Below are positions 42,153 to 51,963 of a stretch of 64,000 nucleotides of DNA, piece by piece. Source of the DNA: an uncultured Bacteroidota bacterium (GTDB lineage: Bacteria > Bacteroidota > Bacteroidia > Chitinophagales > Chitinophagaceae); NCBI GenBank assembly GCA_903887005.1, contig CAISOH010000351.1:1-64000 (forward strand), written 5' to 3'. The notes beneath the pieces were generated by a model. It had not been told where the DNA came from. It worked only from the letters and a program-made list of their open reading frames with translations, and ran no database searches. The number at the start of each line of letters is the position of its first letter. Positions within the stretch are counted from its first letter, which is position 1. The position numbers and the translations under genes are program-made.

Positions 42153-45100
42153 TGGCAATTAACTACAAGGACTGCCTTTTTACATTTGATGGTACACCAT
42201 ACCAAGGGGTAGAGGCATTTCATAAAGCGATACTTGACCGGGATATGCGTATAAGTCCTGAACAGGCGGGGGTAGATGCTGCCCGCGCTAAAGAGCATGG
42301 CTACGAGCATCCCGTGCAGGCTTTATACAGCGTAAATAAAAGAATGGGTACTGATTACCAGATGCTCAGTGAAGTGCCCGATAATGCCCTTAAAACCGCT
42401 TCTGAGGAAAGGGAGAAGGATTTAGCCATGGCAGAGATGGAGGCCGAAAAGCAGCAGCGCATGGAGGGGGAGAGAATGATTAAGGAGGCTATGCCCGAAG
42501 CCGGAAGTGCGCCTAAAAATGAACCTATCGAAAAAGCTGAACAGTTGCCCGTGCATGATGATGCTACCATAAGGATGATACAAAAAGGGGTAGATGCGGC
42601 TACCAGCCCTGACACCCGGCAGCGGATTGAAAGTTTTTGGGATTCGATGAAGATTAAAGGCGATGCCTTGTATGCCCTGCCCGTTCCTGCACCTGTATGG
42701 AATTTGATGATGGAGGGAGCAAAGAAATTGATGCTGGCTGGTGTAGATGTAGCAGAGGCTATTCGCCGGACGGTAGCGGACTTTAAGAACAAAGGGCTAA
42801 CGCAGGATGAGGCAGATGCTTCGGAGCTTGAAATGAGGGAAAGAGCAAAGTTGAACGTAGAGCCAAGAGAGAAGGCCGCGCAGTATGTGGCAGACGGCAG
42901 GAGCGATGCGCAAATAATGAGTTATTTAAAAGCGCAAGGCTTAAGCCATGGAGTAGCGCTGGCTATTATGGGCGATGCAAAAGCAAACCCAATACCAAAA
43001 GAAACCAGGTTTAAAGAATTAAAAGCTGCTGAAAAGGATTATTTCAAGAACGAGGGTAAGTGGTTAGGAAGAAAGGCCGTGGCCAGGTTTTTAAGCGAAC
43101 AGAATGCTCGTAAATTACAGGACAAGATAAAAGGCACCATACCCAAGGGGAAAGGGCGGCAGGCTAAGGCAAACGATGTGGATAAGGCAATTCATATTTA
43201 CTTAGACCTGCAACGTAACCCAGGCCACCTAAAACAATTTTATGACCAACTTACGCCTGAACAGCAAAAAATAGTAGACCTCTCCCAAAACCTTACCCCT
43301 GAACAAAAAAAGATAGCAGAAGACATAAGGGCTGGATATGACCAGCTTGCTTTAATGGCAAGAGGGAATGATATTATAAAAACCGTTCTTGATAATTATG
43401 TAGCCAGAGCGTGGAGTTTTGAAGACAAGGCCGCCACAGAACAGTTCAGTAAGTTCAAGGTAGGCACCAGGCACAATATTGAGCGCACGCTTGACACTAT
43501 ATTGGAAGGCTGGTCGAAAGGATATAAGCTGGCCATAGAGGGTTCTACAAACAATCTGCAGGCGCTTGCGGTAGAGTTGAATAATGCTTACGAGAACAAA
43601 AAGTTCATAGAGCGTGGCATGCAGGTAAAATACGATACCGGTGAACTGGATGATGAAGGGAAGCCAATTTTTCAACCGTTATTTACTACAAGTGCAGAAG
43701 ACGGTTATAAAAAAATTGAAAACCCTTATTTCAAAAAGTGGACCTATTCGGGAAAGCTGGAAGATTACGAAGCCGATGAAGCCAATACATTTGGGAAACG
43801 CAAGGATGTGCTGGTGGGAGAAGATGGCACAGTGATGAAAAAAGAGGATGTGTATGCGCCAGAGAGGGTGGCCAAAAGCTTAAATAATATTTTAGGCAGA
43901 TCAGTGCTGCTTGATGTGCCGGGTATCAACGCCCTTACCAAGTTTGGGAAAGAAGTTAAGTTTTCCATCCTTTCTCTTTCTGGATTCCACTATGTGGCCT
44001 TTTCCCGAGCGCATTTCCTGACAGGCCAAAAAGGAGGCTGGCCACACGTTAACCCTGTTACTGCTTACAAGGCAGGGCTGGATGCTATTGCAAACCAAAA
44101 CGAGCATTTGATTAGGTTGATTGAAAACGGGTTGACTTTAACTCGAAAACAAGATTTTGATGAGGCGGTGAGCAACCATACAACCTGGTTGGGAAAACAG
44201 ATGGACAAGCTTTCTTTTACCAAATACGCAAAGGATAGTATTATAGGGTTAACCGAAATGATGCACAAGCACCTGTTTGAAACATTTGGCGCAGGGCTGA
44301 AATCGTTTGACGGGATTAATTTGCTTCAAAAAGAATTGAAAGACCACCCAGGAGCAGACCCGGATGAAGCAGCGGCCAGGGTAGCTAAAATATTAAACGA
44401 TACGTACGGCGGTATTAATTGGGAGCGCATGCACGGAACGGCTATGCAGAACCCAACGGTAAGGCATTTAAGCAGCCTTTTACTGCTTGCGCCAGACTGG
44501 ACTGCATCTAATCTTCGGTTCGCTAAAAAAGCGTTTGAAAGAGGGGATGAAGGGGATTTATACAGAAAGGCATGGGCAAGAGTGCTGCTCAGGGGAACTG
44601 TATTAACCGGTATGGCTAATGCTGGCCTGGCCTTTATGGATGAAAAGGATGGAGAAAACTGGGAGAGCGCCTTTACTCGCAGGTATAAGGAAGCATGGGA
44701 ACAAGGGGGGCTTAGAAGCACCATGATAGATATTACGCCTTTGTACCGATTTGCCGGTGGACAGCCCGATAAGGTTGCTTATTTCTCAATTTTTGGAGCA
44801 TACACTGACCCTTTAAAAGTAGTAAGCAATCCTATTCAGTTTTTAGAAAACAAGCTGGCCTTTCTTCCAAAAGCAGGACTGGAGGCATTAACTTCTCAAA
44901 ACTGGCAGAAGAAAGAATTTACCACGGTGGATGAATTATTTGGGATGGATGATAAGGGAACATACAGCCGGGCGTATACAAATAAAAAAACGGGGAAAAG
45001 CTATTTGCCTGGGGAAGAAAAGGGCGGCAAGCTTGCGGGAGAGCTTGTGAAATATCCTAAAGGGGGAGCGCATGCACTTACTCCGTACCAGTTCCCTTCG

Positions 45101-45247
45101 TTTTTCTTGTCTCAAATTAGGGGAATGACCCCAATAGGAGTACAGAATTTATGGCAGGCCGCCAGCGGAGAAAACGACTGGACATACACAATAATGAACG
45201 GGATAGGCACCGGCGTTGTTGTTTCTAAGAAAAAACTGAAAGAATAG
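42152..45247 (+). CDS. Large internal virion protein (ejection protein 4)
   Basis: This 1031-residue protein has a charged helical N-terminal half (residues 1-330) and a C-terminal half with hydrophobic segments (SSLLLLAPDWTASN; LLRGTVLTGMANAGLAFM; VVSNPIQFLENKLAF). It is similar in style to large polyvalent/ejection proteins of phages. No catalytic motif is visible. It ends in TAG 45245-45247. It is the last of the ejection genes. Confidence 0.55.
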   Translation: MAINYKDCLFTFDGTPYQGVEAFHKAILDRDMRISPEQAGVDAARAKEHGYEHPVQALYSVNKRMGTDYQMLSEVPDNALKTASEEREKDLAMAEMEAEKQQRMEGERMIKEAMPEAGSAPKNEPIEKAEQLPVHDDATIRMIQKGVDAATSPDTRQRIESFWDSMKIKGDALYALPVPAPVWNLMMEGAKKLMLAGVDVAEAIRRTVADFKNKGLTQDEADASELEMRERAKLNVEPREKAAQYVADGRSDAQIMSYLKAQGLSHGVALAIMGDAKANPIPKETRFKELKAAEKDYFKNEGKWLGRKAVARFLSEQNARKLQDKIKGTIPKGKGRQAKANDVDKAIHIYLDLQRNPGHLKQFYDQLTPEQQKIVDLSQNLTPEQKKIAEDIRAGYDQLALMARGNDIIKTVLDNYVARAWSFEDKAATEQFSKFKVGTRHNIERTLDTILEGWSKGYKLAIEGSTNNLQALAVELNNAYENKKFIERGMQVKYDTGELDDEGKPIFQPLFTTSAEDGYKKIENPYFKKWTYSGKLEDYEADEANTFGKRKDVLVGEDGTVMKKEDVYAPERVAKSLNNILGRSVLLDVPGINALTKFGKEVKFSILSLSGFHYVAFSRAHFLTGQKGGWPHVNPVTAYKAGLDAIANQNEHLIRLIENGLTLTRKQDFDEAVSNHTTWLGKQMDKLSFTKYAKDSIIGLTEMMHKHLFETFGAGLKSFDGINLLQKELKDHPGADPDEAAARVAKILNDTYGGINWERMHGTAMQNPTVRHLSSLLLLAPDWTASNLRFAKKAFERGDEGDLYRKAWARVLLRGTVLTGMANAGLAFMDEKDGENWESAFTRRYKEAWEQGGLRSTMIDITPLYRFAGGQPDKVAYFSIFGAYTDPLKVVSNPIQFLENKLAFLPKAGLEALTSQNWQKKEFTTVDELFGMDDKGTYSRAYTNKKTGKSYLPGEEKGGKLAGELVKYPKGGAHALTPYQFPSFFLSQIRGMTPIGVQNLWQAASGENDWTYTIMNGIGTGVVVSKKKLKE

Positions 45248-45275
45248 TTACATTTACACTATTAAAAGGCAAGAT

Positions 45276-46772
45276 ATGAGCTTAGTTGTTTCTTTTACCG
45301 TGTCGCAGGCTTCTGATGGGAGTTCCTATACCATTGTTGACACCAGTAACTATGCAGCGAATGGCGGCAAGGCTGCATTTACAAACAGGCAGTTGCTCAT
45401 ATACTTTTCAGACGGTACGCAGCAGGCTTATACACCAACGCCTTTTAGTTTTGCAAACTACCCTTCGGACACATTAACCATCTCCGGCCAAACGGTAGAT
45501 TATGCCCTGAGAATAGTTTTAAGTGTAGATGATGCGCTGGCCGCCACGGTAACAACTACGGCAGTAACAGACATTACTCAAACCAGTGCAGTAAGCGGAG
45601 GTGATGTTACTTCTGACGGGGGCACCACGGTAACGGCTAAGGGTGTATGCTGGAATACAACAGGTAGCCCTACGATTTCGGACAGCCATACCACGAACGG
45701 AAGTGGGACAGGGGCATTCGCAAGCAACCTGACAGGGCTATCAGCCGGGACGATTTATTACGTGAGGGCATACGCCACAAATGCCATAGGCACAAGCTAT
45801 GGTAATGAGCAAACATTTTCTACAGCAGACTTGAACCCAGTAATATTATCAACGGTTGCCCAAAGCAATTATAATGCTATTAAAGGAAGTACTTTTAATA
45901 TTGCCTATATTTTGGAAGTTCAAAACACGGCTCCTTATGATTATAATGCAGCAACATTGGCAAGTACTATATTTGGAAACAATGTAGGTGTTGATATTGC
46001 CTCTAATGGAGTTAAAATACAAACAAACACAACCCCTGATTTAAGCGGTTCCCCTACCCCTATATTGCAGTTTAGTGCAAGTGGAACTTCTACTTTTAAT
46101 TTTAGCAAAACGGTTAATATTGCCATCCCGGCAAACACGACTTTATATGTAATAATAAGTCTTGACATAAATGCAGGGGCGTTGGATTCGCAGACGCTTT
46201 ACATGAATGGATTAAATAACCCAATTGTATTGACTATTGACGGCAATCCTCCGCAGGTAAACAATCAAACAAACGTTTCCCCAACCTTGACCATAGTGCC
46301 AAATATATACCTGTCTACGGTTGCTGGAAGTAACTATACCGCAAATAAAAGCACATCCAATAATATTGTATATGTTTTGGAAATGCAAAACAATAATATA
46401 AGCGCATATACTATAACAGCAATTTCGTTAGGGCTGTATGGGCAAGATGTTGGAGCAGATGTAGCTACAAATGGGCTAAAAATATATACAAATTCGGTTC
46501 CCGATTTAACTGGTAGCCCCGTACTTAAAAGGGCTGCTACCGTAAGCGGGACTACTGCCTTTTTAACAACATTGACCGCTTTTTCAATAAACTTGCCTGC
46601 AAGTCAAACTACCTATTTAGTGCTTTCGGTAGATATAAATAGTGGAGCAACAACAGGGCATACATTATTTATGTCTGCCAGCGATAGTCCCATAGGATTA
46701 ACAATTACCGGAAATCCATTGCAGCAAGACAGCCAAACCGATGTTTCACCAATAATAACCGTAGGAGTATAA
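45276..46772 (+). CDS. Tail adhesin with fibronectin-type domain and internal duplication
   Basis: This 498-residue secreted-surface-style protein has an N-terminal beta domain (1-90) and a fibronectin type III-like domain of the Bacteroidota kind at 92-184 (SAVSGGDVTSDGGTTV; GVCWNTTGSPTISD; LSAGTIYYVRAYATNAIG). Two copies of a domain of about 155 residues follow (187-341 and 342-498). Each opens with LSTVA-SNY and contains NGVKI-TN and PDLSGSP/PDLTGSP. Such repeats bind surface glycans. It lies after the ejection genes, a usual place for a receptor-binding fibre. Confidence 0.65.
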   Translation: MSLVVSFTVSQASDGSSYTIVDTSNYAANGGKAAFTNRQLLIYFSDGTQQAYTPTPFSFANYPSDTLTISGQTVDYALRIVLSVDDALAATVTTTAVTDITQTSAVSGGDVTSDGGTTVTAKGVCWNTTGSPTISDSHTTNGSGTGAFASNLTGLSAGTIYYVRAYATNAIGTSYGNEQTFSTADLNPVILSTVAQSNYNAIKGSTFNIAYILEVQNTAPYDYNAATLASTIFGNNVGVDIASNGVKIQTNTTPDLSGSPTPILQFSASGTSTFNFSKTVNIAIPANTTLYVIISLDINAGALDSQTLYMNGLNNPIVLTIDGNPPQVNNQTNVSPTLTIVPNIYLSTVAGSNYTANKSTSNNIVYVLEMQNNNISAYTITAISLGLYGQDVGADVATNGLKIYTNSVPDLTGSPVLKRAATVSGTTAFLTTLTAFSINLPASQTTYLVLSVDINSGATTGHTLFMSASDSPIGLTITGNPLQQDSQTDVSPIITVGV

Positions 46773-46776
46773 CAAC

Positions 46777-47031
46777 ATGGCAACATATTCAAAAACAGAA
46801 GTGGTGGTCCTTCCAAATAACATGTACCAATTTTTGTACTCGTTAAGCCAGCAGATAGCGAACAACCCTTCTGTACAAAGCATCCCGAACTACGAGCAAA
46901 ATGTGGCTGCGGCATACAATAGCTTGAATGAAGCAAAAACGGCAGGCTTGTATTCTGACCAGACGGCAGCCCAAATGGCAATCAATCGCTTTAATGCAAT
47001 TCAAAACAACCAGGTAATATTATTTCAATGA
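46777..47031 (+). CDS. Small tail-associated protein
   Basis: This 84-residue protein is helical and A/N/Q-rich. It starts 4 bp after the adhesin and overlaps the next gene by ATGA. Its context suggests a small fibre-attachment or assembly protein. No family recognised. Confidence 0.5.
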   Translation: MATYSKTEVVVLPNNMYQFLYSLSQQIANNPSVQSIPNYEQNVAAAYNSLNEAKTAGLYSDQTAAQMAINRFNAIQNNQVILFQ

Positions 47032-47630
47032 TACCAGCAAGCCAGTTAGCACAGTGGGTACAATTGGCTAATATAAGCCAATACCTTTCCGAGGACGATA
47101 ATGCCAAACAGAGCATCATGCAGTGGGGCCCTTACAGGGGAAATATTCGCCTGCCGTTCCTGCTTGGGTTCTATGCAGATATTGTTAACTGGGCTTCTAT
47201 CCCATACGTAGGAACAGAGCCATTGGATATTGTGGCCACGTACATGTACACTTTAATGGGAAAATACTTGGCGCAGGCCTCAAGCATACTTGGCAATGCT
47301 ACCGGCACAGTGATTGCACCGGGAACACCAGCCTCCGGCAGTATTATAAAAGCTTCGTTTGACCAGTTTACAGTAGGGCAGGCTGGGGCGTTAATGAATG
47401 CTGGAGATATTTCGCTTCAGCTTAATTACCCTAAAGCTCAGGCCAACACGGTAACGGTAGAAATTAACAACGTGCCATTAACTTACGGTGCATTAACCGA
47501 CCAGTTAAGCTATACAGTGGTTTACAATGCCACCAATTTTGTTGTAACGATATACAATGGCAGTCCAAACGAAGGAGTGCAGGATGGCTGGCTGATAGCG
47601 ATACGGAGCCTATACCAGCAAACTGTATAA
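47028..47630 (+). CDS. Tail protein, fibre-module
   Basis: This 200-residue protein has an N-terminal helical half (QWVQLANISQYLSEDDNAK; FLLGFYADIVNWASIP) and a C-terminal beta half rich in T, N and V. It is coupled to the previous gene (ATGA). It may be a structural connector of the fibre. Unrecognised family. Confidence 0.5.
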   Translation: MIPASQLAQWVQLANISQYLSEDDNAKQSIMQWGPYRGNIRLPFLLGFYADIVNWASIPYVGTEPLDIVATYMYTLMGKYLAQASSILGNATGTVIAPGTPASGSIIKASFDQFTVGQAGALMNAGDISLQLNYPKAQANTVTVEINNVPLTYGALTDQLSYTVVYNATNFVVTIYNGSPNEGVQDGWLIAIRSLYQQTV

Positions 47631-47662
47631 TTCCAATTTTAGGAGTGCGTTTAAAATAAGTC

Positions 47663-47710
47663 TATTTTTGGGAAAAGAATAATTATGAAAATTCTCTTTT
47701 CCCTTTTTTT
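47663..47710 (+). promoter_or_regulatory. -7 box followed by a terminator-like hairpin that covers the next start codon
   Basis: TATTTTTG (47663-47670) fits TAnnTTTG, although no good -33 is seen. It runs directly into a 9-bp stem GGGAAAAGA (47670-47678) with TCTTTTCCC (47695-47703), then seven T (47704-47710). The 16-nt loop contains the ATG at 47685, so the stem lies over the first codons of the gene. Confidence 0.65.
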
Positions 47711-48668
47711 ATTCATACCATTCATAGGGCTGGCGCAGCCGGTTCTCCCAAAAGGGGTGCCCTCCCCTAAATCAAACGGGTACAGCGAAATAGGATATTA
47801 CAGGGCAGACAGTGCTTTTCTTGTAGGAACAAGAGACACTAATTTTACCCCCGTGGCAGGTGTTACGGCGATGGTATTTGCACACGACAGCCTGTATTAT
47901 TACAGCGTAAGCCAAACAAAATGGATTGCTTTAGGGACAGGTTCAAGTTCGCAAATACCAGGTGGCCCAATAACGAGTCTTCCGGCCGTAGCAGATAACC
48001 CAGGAACCAATATCCCCGTAAGTACATTTATTATCAATGAATTTTACAAAACCCAAAGCCCAACTGCCACTTTAACTGGTGGCGCTATTATAGATTATAC
48101 TTCCGCAGGGAGTACAGCAAAAACCTTAAACTGGAGTGCCGGCCGTCAATTTGCAACAAACCCTTTATCAAGTATAGTGGTAGCGGGGGTGGGGCAAAGT
48201 TTCAGCCAACCATCTGCCCCTGGCACAGTAAGCGGTACACAATCGGTTAACGTACCAGCCAATACAACAACGACCTACCAAAACGTAGTAACAACGACAG
48301 ACGGTAAGACCGCAACCGCAAGCACCACATTTACCTCAGAACTTAGAATATACGCTGGCTTTGTTTCTTCCACCACCCCCACCAGCGCGGATATCATTGC
48401 GGCAACGGGGAGTAGTTATGTGGGAGGGGAGTTTGCTACGAGCAGAAATCAATCGGGAAGCCTAAGCACTCCTTCGGGCAGTAAATATGTAATGTTTTGC
48501 AATCCTGTTTCATTTGGAGTGCCAAATATTACCATTAACGGCCTGGGCGTTACCTACAACATAACCACAATAACGTTTGTTGGGCCTTTAGGGTATAGCA
48601 GTTCCTATTACCTGGCGATTGCTCCTTTTCCAACATCTGGCCCTATATCAAGTTACTTAGTAAATTAA
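47685..48668 (+). CDS. Exported fibre-like protein with signal peptide
   Basis: This 327-residue protein begins with a signal peptide (MKILFSLFLFIPFIGLAQ, cleavage likely after Q18). The mature part is rich in S, T, G and N and has Bacteroidota surface-protein style (DTNFTPVAGVTAMVFAHDS). A signal peptide is not expected in a cytoplasmically assembled virion part, so it may be displayed on the host envelope or be a copied host gene. It follows the fibre unit. Confidence 0.6.
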   Translation: MKILFSLFLFIPFIGLAQPVLPKGVPSPKSNGYSEIGYYRADSAFLVGTRDTNFTPVAGVTAMVFAHDSLYYYSVSQTKWIALGTGSSSQIPGGPITSLPAVADNPGTNIPVSTFIINEFYKTQSPTATLTGGAIIDYTSAGSTAKTLNWSAGRQFATNPLSSIVVAGVGQSFSQPSAPGTVSGTQSVNVPANTTTTYQNVVTTTDGKTATASTTFTSELRIYAGFVSSTTPTSADIIAATGSSYVGGEFATSRNQSGSLSTPSGSKYVMFCNPVSFGVPNITINGLGVTYNITTITFVGPLGYSSSYYLAIAPFPTSGPISSYLVN

Positions 48669-48678
48669 AACACATTTT

Positions 48679-50880
48679 ATGCGCAAGCTAATTACAATAC
48701 TTTTTACAATTCTTTCAATTGCTTCTTTTGGCCAGACAAAAATAACTGCGCCAATTGTAAGAAACAGCCCCAGCGACATTTCCTACGGCACCCACTACGA
48801 CAGTATAGGTTATTATGGTTTTAGAACGCTTTATGATACTGTTTCCCGTAATAATATTCCTTCGGCACTGCTTAAAAACGGCACGTTTGTTTATACTTAC
48901 ATGGATAGTACCATGTGGCGACTGGACAGCGCACAAACGCCTGTATGGGTTGTTTACAGCAAAGGTTCACCTTATACAAACACAGGATTGCAGCAGGTAA
49001 TAACCAATAACCCAAATCTATCTACAAATAATATTGTTAATGGCAATGGCCATAATTTTACGTTTTTAGGTAATGGCGGTAGCGATTCCTTTAACGTTAA
49101 AAACTATGCAAATCTTTATATAAGCGGAGGTAGTTCAGTGCGGATAAGTACTGCACAGATTAATTTTGATGCACCCTTTGGCGCATATTTTAGTGGAGGC
49201 GTAGGTTTTGATAATTACACCAACCCTCTATACATAAGGCAAATAAATGGGGTGTATGCTCCTACTTATATAAGCTCTGATGGAACGGGAGGGGGTATGA
49301 GTAACTACTGGGTATTTCCATTTAATAGAGAGCATGATACAGTTGCAGGGAAAGGGTATGTAGATGGTAATTTTGTAACTCTTAACACATACCAAACAGT
49401 TACAGGGCAAAAAGAATTTAACACAATATTGCCGGGAACGGGAGGAGATGCCATAACCATAGCACCAACCGCAACCGCAACTGCAGATAGTGTCATATTT
49501 AGAGGGCTGCACTTAGTAGGCACAGGTTTAAACACAGGAGGACATACTTATATTAGAAAAATTTTATTGCAAAATGATGGGCAAAGTTTGTTTAAAGATA
49601 ATCAGTACAATAGTGGAACTGTTTTTGGGCAAAAAATACAGATAAACGGGAACGATAACACTATCCCCTCCAGTGCTAATTTGAACTTTTTGGACAGCAA
49701 CGGAGTGCAGGGCGCAGTTATGTTAGGAACTTCACGACACTTTCAAATTAGTTCTTTTAATACAGATAAAGGCTTTGATTTCTATGTAGATGGGATTACT
49801 GGTTTAAACAGCAAGACTACAATAAGCGATACTTTGTTCCTTAACAGAAGCACGAATAATACAATATATTTCAACGGGGGAACAAATACCACAAATTCTA
49901 TAAGAAATAGTGATAGTACCGAATTGTTGGCATTTGGGGGTGGAAGCAGTAACAGCCTTGGGGCAAGTATGCTTATGTATGGCAAATCTTATGCGCCTAA
50001 TACACCAAACCAATATGGTTCAGTGGAATTTTGGGGGGTAAAAACACTGCGTAGTACATTGGCCGGGGGTATTAAGTTATCAATACGGGACACAGCCATA
50101 GGAAGCAATAGAGTTGCTTTATTTATAGACCAAAATTTTAATACAATAGTTGGACAGTTTAATGCAAATGCAACAGGTTTGAACTTATTCAATCCGTTGG
50201 CGCAATTTCAAATTCAGAATCAGAACACTAACGCCACGGCATTTCTTATAACTAACAGCCGGGCGCAACAGTTAGCCAAAGTAGATAGCAGTGGGTATGT
50301 AACACTAAACACACAACCCGTTACCAGCGGGGCAACATACAGACAACTTACATATAACACATCAACGGGAGCAATCGAAAGCGTAGCATCCGGTGCAACA
50401 GGGACATACAACGCACATAGTTTCCTGGCTAATAATTCGCCCGCAAGCACATCGCCAGCGTTTGTAAACTACTTTGACAGCTCGGGTGTATACTCCGATA
50501 GTATTGTTTTTACAGGCACTACTGCACCATCGGGCGCAACTACCAATAGCGTTGCTGTTAGTCAGCGTGGCAAGCTATGTACTATAACGATAACGTTAAG
50601 CTATGCAACCCCTGGAAGTGCCATAACGTTGGCGCAGATGAAAATACCGAGTTGGGCACCCGTACCATCCCCTCCTACAGGCTTAACGGGTGCATCCAAT
50701 TACATATATCCGGGGGCGGGACGAATGAGCAGCAAGACAGCTATTAGCGGAGGTCTGGCAAGTAGTAACATGTACGCCAATGCCGCAGCAGTGCCTACGG
50801 GGTACTGGGTAGAGGTTAGACCTACAAGCAGCAGTACCGCACAGGTAGTACAAACAACGATAACCTATCAAACACTATAA
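48679..50880 (+). CDS. Second exported fibre-like protein with signal peptide
   Basis: This 733-residue protein starts 10 bp after 47685-48668. It also has a signal peptide (MRKLITILFTILSIASFGQ), then a similar opening (RNSPSDISYGTHYD, then IGYYGFRTLYDT). The long beta-rich body is T/S/N/G-rich and the C-terminus (YVIYP-like) resembles fibre tips. The shared layout suggests the two were formed by duplication. No S74-type chaperone domain is visible. Confidence 0.6.
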   Translation: MRKLITILFTILSIASFGQTKITAPIVRNSPSDISYGTHYDSIGYYGFRTLYDTVSRNNIPSALLKNGTFVYTYMDSTMWRLDSAQTPVWVVYSKGSPYTNTGLQQVITNNPNLSTNNIVNGNGHNFTFLGNGGSDSFNVKNYANLYISGGSSVRISTAQINFDAPFGAYFSGGVGFDNYTNPLYIRQINGVYAPTYISSDGTGGGMSNYWVFPFNREHDTVAGKGYVDGNFVTLNTYQTVTGQKEFNTILPGTGGDAITIAPTATATADSVIFRGLHLVGTGLNTGGHTYIRKILLQNDGQSLFKDNQYNSGTVFGQKIQINGNDNTIPSSANLNFLDSNGVQGAVMLGTSRHFQISSFNTDKGFDFYVDGITGLNSKTTISDTLFLNRSTNNTIYFNGGTNTTNSIRNSDSTELLAFGGGSSNSLGASMLMYGKSYAPNTPNQYGSVEFWGVKTLRSTLAGGIKLSIRDTAIGSNRVALFIDQNFNTIVGQFNANATGLNLFNPLAQFQIQNQNTNATAFLITNSRAQQLAKVDSSGYVTLNTQPVTSGATYRQLTYNTSTGAIESVASGATGTYNAHSFLANNSPASTSPAFVNYFDSSGVYSDSIVFTGTTAPSGATTNSVAVSQRGKLCTITITLSYATPGSAITLAQMKIPSWAPVPSPPTGLTGASNYIYPGAGRMSSKTAISGGLASSNMYANAAAVPTGYWVEVRPTSSSTAQVVQTTITYQTL

Positions 50881-50884
50881 TAAC

Positions 50885-51061
50885 ATGTATATCAAGCAAA
50901 AGGACAGCAGCGTATATGTTGCCGATGCACAGGGAATGTTAATACAAGGAACAGAGGATGAGCTTATGCAGCACCCGGCTATGTTGCATAACGGGGATGC
51001 GTTTGAATTAACTACGCAAGCGCCGGAAGGAAATGAAATATTAAGGTATTCAGAACTGTAA
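50885..51061 (+). CDS. Small hypothetical protein
   Basis: ATG 50885 opens a 58-residue frame ending in TAA 51059-51061, 10 bp before the next ATG. The product is hydrophilic (MYIKQKDSSVYVADAQG). Function unknown. Confidence 0.5.
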   Translation: MYIKQKDSSVYVADAQGMLIQGTEDELMQHPAMLHNGDAFELTTQAPEGNEILRYSEL

Positions 51062-51071
51062 AATTTATATT

Positions 51072-51458
51072 ATGAAACAAAATATGGCATTGGCCTTTCT
51101 GCAAGAGATGTTGCAAAGGTTTTTCACGAAAAGCCCTTTGTTTTTTCGTATTTGGCAGTGGATAAGCGCCACGGCAGCGGTTATTACGGGCATTCCGCCC
51201 CTGCTTGTGCAATGGGGAATAACATTGCCAGCCCCTTGGGATATTGCCTCTAATAAGTTAATAGCGGCCCTCACCACTGGCATGTGGGTAATGAGCCGCC
51301 TTACAACTCAAAGCGCAATAGTTGCAGGCAAGGATGGGGAACCTCCGCTAAAACAAACAAGCGCGGGCAGCCTGCCGTTTACCGCTGCTACCGAAATAAA
51401 AAACGCAACGGGCGATCTTAGTACAAACATTAATTCACAATCTAACAAAACCACATGA
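51072..51458 (+). CDS. Membrane protein, holin candidate
   Basis: This 128-residue protein has two hydrophobic segments (WISATAAVITGIPPLLVQWG near residue 29 and a weaker IAALTTGMWVMSRL near residue 64), then a charged tail. Short membrane proteins next to the lysis genes often act as holins, which release the endolysin. This is by position and layout only. It overlaps the next small gene. Confidence 0.5.
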   Translation: MKQNMALAFLQEMLQRFFTKSPLFFRIWQWISATAAVITGIPPLLVQWGITLPAPWDIASNKLIAALTTGMWVMSRLTTQSAIVAGKDGEPPLKQTSAGSLPFTAATEIKNATGDLSTNINSQSNKTT

Positions 51459-51565
51459 AAGGGAAAGACAAGCCAAGGAAGCCTGAAAAGCCGGTACAGA
51501 AACCTACGCCTGCAACAGAAGGAACGGGCGGCGATACACCGCCAACGCCTCCTAAAAAACCATAA
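51455..51565 (+). CDS. Very small proline- and lysine-rich protein
   Basis: An ATG overlapping the TGA of the previous gene opens a 36-residue frame that is almost entirely P, K, T, G and E (KPRKPEKPVQKPTP; TPPTPPKKP). Such tiny basic proteins are common in phage lysis regions; the role is unknown. Confidence 0.5.
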   Translation: MKGKDKPRKPEKPVQKPTPATEGTGGDTPPTPPKKP

Positions 51566-51582
51566 CCCATTAAAAACACTAT

Positions 51583-51963
51583 ATGAAGCTGATTTACATA
51601 ACAATAGCAGTAATTCTTATTGGACTTTGGATTGGATATGTTTCAGCGGATTATTACGATGGGAGATGGATGGAGTATTACTATTTATGGGATAAGGGGA
51701 AGGATGTGTTGCTTCTCCTTATTCCTGTTCAATTTGTCAGCAAAAAACTAAAAATTATCTTATGCAGCATGGTCGTATTTTTCTTAGTAAGGTTCGTGTG
51801 GCAGATGTTCGCGATAAGGGATTACGCCACAGCCAGCAGGCCATCAATAATCTTTCTGTTATACATACTGGAGATGATAATGGTTTTGGGGATAATTCTA
51901 TGGGAACTGGGTATTCCATTATTAACATCCTTAAAACTATTTTTAAAGAAATGGCAGAATTAA
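51583..51963 (+). CDS. Multi-pass membrane protein
   Basis: This 126-residue protein has about four hydrophobic segments (IYITIAVILIGLWIGYVS; VLLLLIPVQFVS; IILCSMVVFFLVRF; IIFLLYILEMIMVLGIIL). It is in the lysis region and overlaps the next gene by 13 bp. It may be an antiholin or holin. No family. Confidence 0.55.
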   Translation: MKLIYITIAVILIGLWIGYVSADYYDGRWMEYYYLWDKGKDVLLLLIPVQFVSKKLKIILCSMVVFFLVRFVWQMFAIRDYATASRPSIIFLLYILEMIMVLGIILWELGIPLLTSLKLFLKKWQN

